Shown here in pieces: positions 34,694 through 42,750 of a DNA stretch of 64,000 bases. Positions within the stretch are counted from its first letter, which is position 1; every line of letters begins with the position of its first letter. The notes under the pieces were generated by a model. The model saw nothing but the letters and a program-made list of their open reading frames with translations. It was not told the DNA's origin and ran no database searches. The DNA is from Mycolicibacterium aurum (GTDB taxonomy: Bacteria > Actinomycetota > Actinomycetes > Mycobacteriales > Mycobacteriaceae). The translations under genes and the position numbers were made by a program. The stretch spans positions 4,588,001 to 4,652,000 of the forward strand of contig NZ_LR134356.1 in the NCBI RefSeq assembly GCF_900637195.1. The letters run 5' to 3'.

Positions 34694-35779
34694 GTGGCAG
34701 GACAGCGCGCACGGCCGTCGGTAGCGGCCGATCACCGTTCCGCGCACCCGAACATCGCAGGCATTCCGTGGTGGGGAGCGGTGCTGACTGCGGTGATCGC
34801 GTCGCTGGTGGGGTTCGCTTTCGACGCTGGATCCGGTGGTCAAGATCTGACCACGGTGTTCGCCGTGCTGTACGTGATCGGCTGCCTCATCGCGGTTCTC
34901 GCGGTGCAACAGGCCGGCCTGTTCACCGCGGTCATCCAACCGCCGCTTGTGCTGTTCGTCACCGTTCCCGCCGCCTACTTCCTCATGCGCAGCGGCGACA
35001 TCCAGGGCATCAAGGACATCCTCATCAACTGCGGCTACCCGCTGATCCAGCGATTCCCGCTGATGTTCTTCACGTCCGCGGCGGTTCTGTTGATCGGCCT
35101 GGCCCGCTGGTACTTCGGCAAGTCGGCCGCCACTGCCGGCGCCGCCGCCGCTACCGACGAGCCGGCCGCGCGCCCCCGCAGTGGGCGGCTGTCGTCGACG
35201 CTGTCCTCGCTCCTGGGCGGCGCCTCGGACACCGAGGCCGAGGCCGCCGACGAGCAGCCGCGCCCGCGCCGGGCGTCCGACCGCAGGCGCACCGGGGCGG
35301 CGAAGCAGGCCGCCGCCAGGTCGGCTCGTGGAGCTCGGCCGGACAGGCGCGCCGCCACGCGGTCGCGGCATGCCCGCGCAGCGGAGCCCGACAGCGACGA
35401 GCCGATCGCCGACCGGCCGCGCAGGCGCAGGCCCGCACCGGCCGACGACCCGCGGGACGTGCCGGCCGAGCGGCGTCGCCGTCCCCGGCCGACATCGCGG
35501 GACCCGCGCGACCCCGTCCCGCCCCGCGAACGGCGCTCGCAGTACGACCGCGAGGATCGGTACGAGCGCCCGCGGCCGCCGCGGACCGAGCGTCCGCAGC
35601 GGCGCAGCCGCTACGACGAGTACGAGCCCGTCGATCCGTTCACCCCGAGCGGCACCAGCACGCACCACCCGATCTCGCGGGTGCGGTACCGCGGGGGCGA
35701 CGAGCCCGACGATCAGCCCGAGTACCGGCCGCGCCGACGGCCGCAGCGCGACGCCGACCGCTGGGAATACGACATCTAG
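34694..35779 (+). CDS. DUF6542 membrane protein with Arg/Asp-rich tail
   Basis: A 361-aa protein. Residues about 25-150 hold four membrane helices (for example WWGAVLTAVIASLVGFAF), the DUF6542 core. The remaining two thirds are low-complexity and highly charged (Arg, Asp, Pro), probably disordered in the cytoplasm. It occupies the position of M. tuberculosis Rv1111c between ychF and ispH. The stop codon shares the tetranucleotide CTAG with the convergent penicillin-binding protein gene. Function unknown; a charged disordered tail often marks scaffold or division-related proteins. Confidence 0.85.
   Translation: MAGQRARPSVAADHRSAHPNIAGIPWWGAVLTAVIASLVGFAFDAGSGGQDLTTVFAVLYVIGCLIAVLAVQQAGLFTAVIQPPLVLFVTVPAAYFLMRSGDIQGIKDILINCGYPLIQRFPLMFFTSAAVLLIGLARWYFGKSAATAGAAAATDEPAARPRSGRLSSTLSSLLGGASDTEAEAADEQPRPRRASDRRRTGAAKQAAARSARGARPDRRAATRSRHARAAEPDSDEPIADRPRRRRPAPADDPRDVPAERRRRPRPTSRDPRDPVPPRERRSQYDREDRYERPRPPRTERPQRRSRYDEYEPVDPFTPSGTSTHHPISRVRYRGGDEPDDQPEYRPRRRPQRDADRWEYDI
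35776..35779. other. CTAG giving both convergent stop codons
   Basis: The plus-strand DUF6542 gene ends with TAG at 35777-35779 and the minus-strand PBP gene with TAG at 35778-35776, so the palindrome CTAG serves both. Confidence 0.9.
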
Positions 35780-37554
35780 CCCGTCGCGCGCAGAAACTGG
35801 CCCGCCGCGTCGACAGCCGGCGCCGAGCTGCCCGCATCGCTGACGAACACCGCGAGCGCGAGGTCGCCGCTGATGCCGACGAACCAGCCGTGGGCATGCT
35901 GGTCGTCGATGTATTCGGCGGTGCCGGTCTTGCCGAGCAGACCGGGGATGTCCTGCAACTGGGTGGCGGTGCCGTTGGTGATCGTCTCGCGCATCATCGC
36001 CTGCACCTGCTCGTCCACGTTCGGCGGCAGCGGTTCTGGGGTGCGGTCGGGCACCCCGGGCTGACCCTCGACGATCGCCGGCGCGGGAACGGTGCCGTGC
36101 GCCAGAGTGGCGGCCACGAGCGCCATCCCGAAGGGGGACGCGGTGACCTTGCCCTGCCCGATGCCTTCTTCGACGCGCAGCGCCGACGTGTCGGCGACCG
36201 GCACGCTGCCGGTGACGGTCGTCATGCCCGGCGCCACGTAGTCGATGCCGAGGCCGAGTTGCGCGGCCGCCTTCGTCAGTCCGTCCGACGGCAGGTTGAC
36301 CGCGAGGCGCCCCATGGTGGTGTTGCACGACTTCGCGAACGCCGTATGCAGGGGAACGTCGCCGAGCTCGAAGTTGTCGTCGTTGGGGATCTGCCTGCCT
36401 TCGATGTTCTCGGTGCCCGGGCAGGCGACGATGCTGTCCGGCGTCACCTGCCCGGCCTGCAGTGCCGCCGACACCGTCACCGTCTTGAAGGTCGAGCCGG
36501 GCGGATAGAGACCGGTCAGCGCGATCGGCCCCTGGGCGTCAGCGGGCGCGTTCTGCGCCACGACCAGCAGGTGGCCCGTCGACGGCTGGATGGCCACGAT
36601 CGTGGCGGGGGTGGGCAGCGGGGCCAGCGCCGCCTCGGCGGCGAGCTGCATACCGCTGTCGAGGGTGCTGGCGATGTCGCCGACGGGCTTGGCGTCCTGG
36701 CCGCCGACCTGCCGTGGGCCCGTCTCCGTCTCCGCCGTCACCGCCCATCCGGCGGCCGCGTCGGTGCGCTGCTGCCACAGCTCCGACAGGCCCGACAGCG
36801 TCGGTGAGGTGAGCGCGCGATCGGTGGCCAGCAGTCTGGTCTGCGGACGCAGCGTCACGTTCGGCAGCGCCGACAGTTGCGCCTGGATGGGCGTCAGATC
36901 CTCCTCGCGGAGGGTGATGGCGGTGACGGGTTTGCCCGCAGCGGCCGCGAGATCACTGCTCAGCGACTCGGGGGTGATGGTGGGAGCGATCGGATTCAGC
37001 AGTGCCGCAACGGCGGTGACGTCGGCACCGGGAGCGAGGTCGACCAGGGTGACGATGTGCTGGGTGAGCAGTTCGGCGCCGGTGCGGTCCAGCACCCGGG
37101 CAGCCGGTTGAGGAACGAGGGTGCCGTAGGACAGCGGGCCTTCGCCGAGGCCGGGCGCGACGGTGTCCGGTTGCCACTGGATCCGCCAGTCGTCGCCCTC
37201 GGCGTTCGCGGTGCCCTCGGTGGTGTAGGTCCACTCGGTGCGCTTCTCCGGCCCGAACTTCCAGGTGGCCGCCAATGTGAACGTCGCGGCATTCTCCTGC
37301 CGTTCGGTCGCGGTCACCTCGAAGCGCACGTCCGTGCCGAGGCTGCCGAAAAGCTTGGCGAGGGTGTCCGAGGCCGCAGCGTCGTCGCTCGTCAGCGCTG
37401 CCGCTGCCGGGGCGTCGGCCCGACTCAGCGCATCGGCGAAGCCGCTGACCGTGCTCTCCAGCCGGTCTTCGGCAGTGCTGCAGCCGGCCAACAGCAGCAC
37501 GGCAGCCAGCACGACGATCGACATTCTTCGGACTTCACGGCGCAGACCCTCCAC
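35776..37554 (-). CDS. Penicillin-binding lipoprotein (class B transpeptidase)
   Basis: A 592-aa class B PBP of the PBP-lipo type (compare M. tuberculosis Rv2864c, about 603 aa). A signal with lipobox LLLAGC is followed by an NTF2-like MecA-N domain (about 25-140), a dimerisation domain and a transpeptidase domain. Active-site motifs are intact: STFK (Ser354, Lys357), SCN (409-411) and KTG (542-544). It should cross-link peptidoglycan outside the membrane and bind beta-lactams. A GTG start is used; an in-frame ATG at 37524 is possible. In M. tuberculosis nothing similar lies between Rv1110 and Rv1111c, so the location is lineage-specific. Confidence 0.92.
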   Translation of the reverse strand: MEGLRREVRRMSIVVLAAVLLLAGCSTAEDRLESTVSGFADALSRADAPAAAALTSDDAAASDTLAKLFGSLGTDVRFEVTATERQENAATFTLAATWKFGPEKRTEWTYTTEGTANAEGDDWRIQWQPDTVAPGLGEGPLSYGTLVPQPAARVLDRTGAELLTQHIVTLVDLAPGADVTAVAALLNPIAPTITPESLSSDLAAAAGKPVTAITLREEDLTPIQAQLSALPNVTLRPQTRLLATDRALTSPTLSGLSELWQQRTDAAAGWAVTAETETGPRQVGGQDAKPVGDIASTLDSGMQLAAEAALAPLPTPATIVAIQPSTGHLLVVAQNAPADAQGPIALTGLYPPGSTFKTVTVSAALQAGQVTPDSIVACPGTENIEGRQIPNDDNFELGDVPLHTAFAKSCNTTMGRLAVNLPSDGLTKAAAQLGLGIDYVAPGMTTVTGSVPVADTSALRVEEGIGQGKVTASPFGMALVAATLAHGTVPAPAIVEGQPGVPDRTPEPLPPNVDEQVQAMMRETITNGTATQLQDIPGLLGKTGTAEYIDDQHAHGWFVGISGDLALAVFVSDAGSSAPAVDAAGQFLRATG

Positions 37555-37572
37555 GGGGCTCGAACGTACCCG

Positions 37573-38574
37573 CTAGGTCCGGGCGGCCCTGATCTCCCGC
37601 GGCAGCGCGAACACGAGTGTCTCGTTCGCGGTGGTCACCGGCTGCACCACGTCGAAGCCGTGTTCGGCGAGCCGGTCGAGCACGCCGCGGACCAGGATCT
37701 CGGGTACCGATGCACCGGAGGTGACGCCGACCGTGGTGACCCCGTCCAGCCACGCCGGGTCGATGTCCTCGGCGTAGTCGACCAGGTGGGACGCGTCGGA
37801 TCCGGCGCCCAACGCCACCTCGACCAGACGCACCGAGTTCGATGAGTTCTTCGAGCCGACGACGATCACCAGCTCGCACTCGGGAGCCATGGCCTTGACC
37901 GCTACCTGACGGTTCTGCGTCGCGTAACAGATGTCGTCACTGGGCGGATCCTGCAACGTCGGGAACTTCTCCCGCAGCCGTCGCACCGTCTCCATGGTCT
38001 CGTCGACGCTGAGCGTGGTCTGCGACAGCCAAATCACCTTGTCGGGGTCGCGCACCGTGACGTTGTCCACCGCGTCGGGGTTGTCGACCACCTGCACGTG
38101 GTCGGGCGCCTCACCGGCGGTGCCGACAACTTCCTCGTGACCCTCGTGGCCGACCAGCAGGATGTCGTAGTCGTCCCGGGCGAACCGCTTGGCCTCGTTG
38201 TGCACCTTCGTCACCAGCGGGCACGTCGCGTCGATGGTCTGCAGATTGCGCTCGGCGGCCTCGACGTGGACGGTCGGCGCGACACCGTGCGCCGAGAACA
38301 CCACGATCGCGCCCTCGGGCACCTCGTCGGTCCGCTCCACGAACACGGCGCCGGCTTTGGCCAGCGTGTCGACGACGTAGCGGTTGTGCACGATCTCGTG
38401 CCGGACGTAGATCGGCGCTCCGTGCTTTTCCAGGGCGCGTTCGACGGTTTCCACCGCCCGGTCCACGCCGGCGCAGTATCCGCGCGGCTCGGCGAGCAGG
38501 ACCCGTTTGCCGGTCGTCCGCTCGACTACCGAGCTCGCGGCACCCGGAATCCCCATGTTGACTGTCGGCGGCAT
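37573..38574 (-). CDS. ispH: 4-hydroxy-3-methylbut-2-enyl diphosphate reductase
   Basis: A 333-aa IspH/LytB enzyme, last step of the MEP isoprenoid pathway. Three iron-sulfur Cys are visible in GYCAGV, ATCPLV and DICYAT, and the substrate-binding HE/H residues in HEIVHNRYV and SAHGVAP. The ATG at 38574 is preceded by TGGAG at good spacing; the frame is open far upstream, but those residues overlap the divergent gene. It corresponds to M. tuberculosis lytB2 (Rv1110, 335 aa). Confidence 0.96.
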   Translation of the reverse strand: MPPTVNMGIPGAASSVVERTTGKRVLLAEPRGYCAGVDRAVETVERALEKHGAPIYVRHEIVHNRYVVDTLAKAGAVFVERTDEVPEGAIVVFSAHGVAPTVHVEAAERNLQTIDATCPLVTKVHNEAKRFARDDYDILLVGHEGHEEVVGTAGEAPDHVQVVDNPDAVDNVTVRDPDKVIWLSQTTLSVDETMETVRRLREKFPTLQDPPSDDICYATQNRQVAVKAMAPECELVIVVGSKNSSNSVRLVEVALGAGSDASHLVDYAEDIDPAWLDGVTTVGVTSGASVPEILVRGVLDRLAEHGFDVVQPVTTANETLVFALPREIRAART

Positions 38575-38626
38575 GGCTCCAGGGTACTTACCTGCCACGC
38601 CGAACGCCCAGCCGTAGGCTGTCGCC

Positions 38627-39220
38627 ATGTCAACTGCACCGTATGGGGTCCGGCTGCTCGTGGGCGCGGCGGTGACCGCTATCGAGGAGACCCGCAAGCT
38701 TCCCCAGACCATCCTGATGTACCCCATGACCGTGGCCAGCCAGATCGCGCAGCTGGTCATGAAGATGCAACAGGATGTCGCCGTCCTGGTGATCAAGGGC
38801 GACGAGACGCTGGAGTCGATCTTCCCGCCCAAGGACGAGCAACCGGAGTGGGCGACTTTCGACGAGGACACCGGTGCGTCAGGCGACGCCGGCGACGCCG
38901 ACGTGGTCGAGCTGCCGGTCCGGGACGGAGAGCGGCTGACGGAGGGACGCTTCGCGCTGTTCAGCGGCGAGCCGGACGCGGCGAAGGCGTCGGCGAACGC
39001 CGAGACGCCGGACAGTCCGCCCGCTGTGTCTTCCGATGCCCCGGAGATCGTCGGCGAGATCGACTACGCGTCGCTGACGCTGGCGCAGCTGCGCGCGCGG
39101 TTGACGACGTTGCGCGTCCCCGATCTGGAAGCGCTGCTCGCATACGAGGAGTCCACCAAGGCGCGCGCCCCCTATCAGACGCTGCTGGCCAACAGGATCA
39201 CGCGCGCGTCGGCGAAGTGA
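38627..39220 (+). CDS. Lipid droplet-associated protein (Rv1109c-like)
   Basis: A 197-aa protein with an N-terminal amphipathic, moderately hydrophobic region (VRLLVGAAVTAIEETRKLPQ and MTVASQIAQLVMKMQQDVAVLV), an acidic linker, and a conserved C-terminal helical element YASLTLAQLRARLTTLRVPD. It matches M. tuberculosis Rv1109c in sequence style and position; the family is annotated as lipid droplet-associated. It diverges from ispH (52 bp) and its stop overlaps the xseA start by GTGA, so it heads the xseA-xseB operon. Confidence 0.88.
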   Translation: MSTAPYGVRLLVGAAVTAIEETRKLPQTILMYPMTVASQIAQLVMKMQQDVAVLVIKGDETLESIFPPKDEQPEWATFDEDTGASGDAGDADVVELPVRDGERLTEGRFALFSGEPDAAKASANAETPDSPPAVSSDAPEIVGEIDYASLTLAQLRARLTTLRVPDLEALLAYEESTKARAPYQTLLANRITRASAK

Positions 39221-40488
39221 CCTCGGCGAGCCGGGACACGGGCAGCGACGCGGCGCCCGGGCAGTCGGCGGACAACCCCTACCCCGTGCGCGGGGTCGCC
39301 ATCCGTGTCGCGGGATGGATCGACAAGCTCGGTGCCGTCTGGGTCGAGGGCCAGATCGCGCAGTTGACGCTGCGCCCCAACTCCAACACCGCGTGGATCA
39401 CGCTGCGCGACCCGGCTGCCGACATGTCGCTGTCGCTGACCTGCCCGCGCGACCTCGTCGTCAACGCACCGGTCAAGATGACCGACGGCACCCAGGTCAT
39501 CGTCTATGGCAAGCCCAACTTCTACACCGGGCGCGGCACCTTCTCGTTGCGCGTCAGTGAGATCAGGGCGGTCGGCATCGGCGAACTGCTGGCCCGTATC
39601 GAGCGGTTGCGGCGACTGCTGGACGCCGAGGGTCTCTTCGATCCGCGACTGAAACGCCCTATCCCGTTCCTTCCGTCCACGATCGGGGTGATCACCGGCC
39701 GGGCGTCCGCCGCCGAGCACGACATCACGGCCGTGGCCTCCAGCCGGTGGCCGGCTGTCCGATTTGCCGTGCGCAACACCGTGGTGCAGGGACCGAACGC
39801 GGTTCCCCAGATCGTGGCGGCGCTGCGCGACCTCGACGCCGACCCCGAGGTCGATGTCATCGTGCTGGCCCGCGGCGGGGGCAGCGTGGAGGATCTGCTG
39901 CCTTTCTCCGACGAGACGCTGTGCCGCGAGATCGCCCGGTGCACCACGCCCGTGGTGAGCGCGATCGGCCATGAGCCGGACAACCCGCTGTCCGACCTGG
40001 TCGCCGACGTGCGGGCGGCGACACCCACCGACGCCGCGAAACGCATCGTGCCCGACGCCGCCGCAGAACAGGCGCTCGTCACCGATCTGCGGCGCCGCAG
40101 TGCCCGCGCGCTGCGCAACTGGGTGAATCGGGAGTCCCACACCGTGACCCAGTTGCGGAGCAGGCCGGTGCTGGCCCGCCCGCTGGCCGCCATCGATGCG
40201 CGCGCCGAGGAGATCCACCGCTTACGCGCGGCCGCCCGCCGCGACGTCTCCCGGTTCGTCGCGACCGAATCCACCCGCATCACCCATCTCGCGGCCCGGC
40301 TGACCACGCTGGGGCCTGCGGCGACACTGGCGCGCGGGTATGCGGTGGTGCAGACACTGCCCGAGGCGGGACTGCCGCAGGTGCTGCACTCGGTCGCCGA
40401 CGCCCCCGCAGGCACCCGACTGCGGGTGCGCGTCGCCGACGGAGCAGTCACCGCGATCAGCGAGGGCAGTCATGGAGAACCAGAATGA
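39217..40488 (+). CDS. xseA: Exodeoxyribonuclease VII large subunit
   Basis: A 423-aa protein with the N-terminal OB-fold (VWVEGQIAQLTLRPNSNTAWITLRD, shown in blocks WVEGQIAQ and AWITLRD), the catalytic core with VIVLARGGGSVEDLLPFSDE and ISAIGHEPDNPLSDLVADVRA-type elements GHEPDNPLSDLVAD, and a C-terminal coiled coil. With XseB it degrades single-stranded DNA from both ends. The GTG start shares GTGA with the preceding stop; the apparent long upstream frame is spurious. Equivalent to Rv1108c. Confidence 0.96.
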   Translation: MTSASRDTGSDAAPGQSADNPYPVRGVAIRVAGWIDKLGAVWVEGQIAQLTLRPNSNTAWITLRDPAADMSLSLTCPRDLVVNAPVKMTDGTQVIVYGKPNFYTGRGTFSLRVSEIRAVGIGELLARIERLRRLLDAEGLFDPRLKRPIPFLPSTIGVITGRASAAEHDITAVASSRWPAVRFAVRNTVVQGPNAVPQIVAALRDLDADPEVDVIVLARGGGSVEDLLPFSDETLCREIARCTTPVVSAIGHEPDNPLSDLVADVRAATPTDAAKRIVPDAAAEQALVTDLRRRSARALRNWVNRESHTVTQLRSRPVLARPLAAIDARAEEIHRLRAAARRDVSRFVATESTRITHLAARLTTLGPAATLARGYAVVQTLPEAGLPQVLHSVADAPAGTRLRVRVADGAVTAISEGSHGEPE

Positions 40489-40697
40489 AGCCTATTAGTG
40501 AACTCGGATACGAAGAAGCGCGCGACGAGCTGATCGAGGTGGTGGACCGTCTCGAGCACGGCGGGCTGGACCTGGATGCGTCGCTGAAACTGTGGGAAAG
40601 AGGCGAACAGCTGGCCAAACGCTGCGAGGAACACTTAGCTGGCGCACGCGAGCGAGTGGAGAAGGCGCTGGCGGTCAACGACGACGCTGACGTGTGA
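40485..40697 (+). CDS. xseB: Exodeoxyribonuclease VII small subunit
   Basis: A 70-aa helical-hairpin protein with the family core YEEARDELIEVVDRLEHGGL and LDASLKLWERGEQLAKRCEE. Several copies wrap the XseA coiled coil and are needed for activity. Its ATG shares ATGA with the xseA stop. Equivalent to Rv1107c. Confidence 0.95.
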   Translation: MKPISELGYEEARDELIEVVDRLEHGGLDLDASLKLWERGEQLAKRCEEHLAGARERVEKALAVNDDADV

Positions 40698-40731
40698 ATC
40701 TGAAACGATCATCCGCCCAGAGCCTCGAAAT

Positions 40732-40745
40732 TGGAACACGTTTCA
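40732..40745. promoter_or_regulatory. Putative KstR operator of the 3-beta-HSD gene
   Basis: TGGAACACGTTTCA fits the KstR consensus TNNAACNNGTTNNA at all fixed positions and lies 15 bp before the preferred ATG. The M. smegmatis orthologue is reported to be cholesterol-induced and KstR-controlled, which supports this site. Confidence 0.8.
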
Positions 40746-40760
40746 GTTATTCTCGCCGCC

Positions 40761-41885
40761 ATGAGTGATGCAACGCTGCAGACTGAACTCGGCCGGGTCC
40801 TGGTCACCGGCGGCTCCGGCTTCGTCGGGGCCAACCTGGTCGCCGAACTCCTCGACCGGGGTCTGGAGGTCCGCTCGTTCGACCGGGTGCCGACTCCCCT
40901 GCCCGGACATCCGCGTCTTGAGGTGCTCGTGGGAGACATCACCAACATCGAGGACGTCGCCGCCGCCGTCGGCACCGGTGCGGGCAGGGCGGACACCGTC
41001 ATCCACACCGCGGCCGTCATCGATCTGATGGGCGGAGGCTCGGTCACCGAGGAGTACCGGCAGCGCAGCTTCGCCGTCAACGTGACCGGCACCCAGAATC
41101 TCGTGCGCGAGGCGCAGAAGGCGGGCGTGCAGCGCTTCGTCTACACCGCGTCCAACAGTGTGGTGATGGGCGGCCAACCCATCTCCGGCGGCGACGAGAC
41201 CCTGCCGTACACCGATCGGTTCAACGATCTGTACACCGAGACCAAGGTCGTGGCCGAGAAGTTCGTGCTGTCCCAGAACGGCGTATCGGGGATGCTCACC
41301 TGCTCGATCCGACCCAGCGGCATCTGGGGTCGCGGCGATCAGACGATGTTCCGCAAGGTCTTCGAAAGCGTGCTCGCCGGACATGTGAAGGTGCTGGTGG
41401 GCAGCAAGGACATCAAGCTCGACAACTCGTACGTCCACAACCTGGTGCACGGATTCATCCTCGCCGCGCAGCACCTGGTCGAGGGCGGGACCGCGCCCGG
41501 CCAGGCGTACTTCATCAACGACGGCGAGCCGATCAACATGTTCGAGTTCGCGCGGCCGGTGGTGGAAGCCTGCGACCAGCCGTTCCCGACGTTCCGCGTG
41601 CCCGGACGTCTGGTGTGGTTCGCCATGACCCTCTGGCAGTTCCTGCACTTCCGGTTCGGGCTGCCCAAGCCGCTGCTGGAACCGCTTGCGGTGGAACGGA
41701 TCTACCTCGACAACTACTTCTCGATCGCCAAGGCCGAGCGTGACCTGGGCTATCGGCCGCTGTTCACCACAGAGCAGGCGCTGAAGCAGTGCATGCCCTA
41801 CTACGTCGAGCTGTTCCACCGGATGAAGGCCGACGCGGCTCAACCCGCGGTGTCGGCCGCTGCCCCGGTGCCGCCGAAGGGCTGA
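40761..41885 (+). CDS. 3-beta-hydroxysteroid dehydrogenase / isomerase
   Basis: A 374-aa extended SDR. The NAD-binding GGSGFVGANL lies near the N-terminus, the catalytic YTETK (Tyr-x-x-x-Lys) near residue 165, and the C-terminus has family features such as GQAYFINDGEPINMFEFARP. It closely resembles M. tuberculosis Rv1106c, which oxidises cholesterol to cholest-4-en-3-one. A KstR-type operator overlaps the promoter. The ATG at 40761 places the operator upstream; an in-frame ATG at 40731 would put the operator inside the gene and is rejected. Confidence 0.95.
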   Translation: MSDATLQTELGRVLVTGGSGFVGANLVAELLDRGLEVRSFDRVPTPLPGHPRLEVLVGDITNIEDVAAAVGTGAGRADTVIHTAAVIDLMGGGSVTEEYRQRSFAVNVTGTQNLVREAQKAGVQRFVYTASNSVVMGGQPISGGDETLPYTDRFNDLYTETKVVAEKFVLSQNGVSGMLTCSIRPSGIWGRGDQTMFRKVFESVLAGHVKVLVGSKDIKLDNSYVHNLVHGFILAAQHLVEGGTAPGQAYFINDGEPINMFEFARPVVEACDQPFPTFRVPGRLVWFAMTLWQFLHFRFGLPKPLLEPLAVERIYLDNYFSIAKAERDLGYRPLFTTEQALKQCMPYYVELFHRMKADAAQPAVSAAAPVPPKG

Positions 41886-41929
41886 CGCTTCCAGGTCGTC
41901 ATCATGTGATGACGACCCATGGGAGGCTC

Positions 41930-42661
41930 ATGTCGCAGTTCCACTCCATCGACCACGGTGGCGCTCGCATCCACTACCTCGATTCGGGTGGGGACGGCAA
42001 AGGCGCTCCCGTCGTCTTCGTGCCCGGCTTCACCTGTGTCGCCGACGATTACACCGAGATACTGCCGGCGCTCGGTCGGCGGACCCTCGTCGTGGAGCTC
42101 CGCGGCCGCGGACGCAGCACGGCACCCGACGGACCGTTCGACTCGGACGCCCTCGCCGGCGACGTCGGCGCGGTGGTCGATGCAATCACCACGGGTCCGG
42201 TACATCTGATGACGTTCTCGCGGGGGACGCCGTACGCCCTGCTGTGGGCCCTTGCGAATGTCGAGCGCGTGCGGTCCGTCGCGATCGGCGACTACGTACC
42301 CGAGGAGATCGAGCTTCCCGACGACGTCATCGTCGGCCTGCTCGACGGGCGTTGGCGCGGGACTCCGGTGAGCGAGCGCGTCGATCGCGACGCCGCGGTC
42401 GCCATATTGCGGTCCGCCCGCACGCAGTCCTTCTGGGAACCGCTGGCGCACTGGCAGCCTCCGCTGCTGGTCGTTCGCAGTCCGAGCACCCCGGTGGTCG
42501 ACGACGCGGCCTGGTCCCGGTACCGCAGCCTGTTCCCGGGCGCGACACTGCACGAGTTCGCCGACTCGCCGCATGACATCTTCAGGCCCGAGCGGGGCCG
42601 GTATCCGAGCCTGGTGCGCGAGCACGTCGACGGTGTCGACGCCCAACGACATTCTCGATGA
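41930..42661 (+). CDS. Alpha/beta hydrolase
   Basis: A 243-aa hydrolase-fold protein: oxyanion region FVPGFTCVADD, a nucleophile elbow reading TFSRGT (Ser kept, first Gly of GxSxG replaced by Thr), a charge-relay region LVVRSPSTPVVDD, and a C-terminal His in DSPHDIF. GGGAGG precedes the ATG at short spacing; an ATG seven codons earlier is possible. It follows 3-beta-HSD by 44 bp on the same strand and may share its steroid-induced transcript, but the substrate is unknown. Confidence 0.85.
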   Translation: MSQFHSIDHGGARIHYLDSGGDGKGAPVVFVPGFTCVADDYTEILPALGRRTLVVELRGRGRSTAPDGPFDSDALAGDVGAVVDAITTGPVHLMTFSRGTPYALLWALANVERVRSVAIGDYVPEEIELPDDVIVGLLDGRWRGTPVSERVDRDAAVAILRSARTQSFWEPLAHWQPPLLVVRSPSTPVVDDAAWSRYRSLFPGATLHEFADSPHDIFRPERGRYPSLVREHVDGVDAQRHSR

Positions 42662-42750
42662 TCCCGGGCGAGGGGCTTCCGCGATTCAGCTGACCGGCAT
42701 CCGTCGACGACCTAGGGTCGGGCTCAGGTCGAACGGGTAGAGGAGTCGCA

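Noticed and set aside
38098..39216. Very long open frame continuing upstream of xseA
   Set aside because: It runs antisense to ispH and out of frame through the lipid-droplet gene. The GTG at 39217 overlapping the preceding stop gives the normal XseA length.
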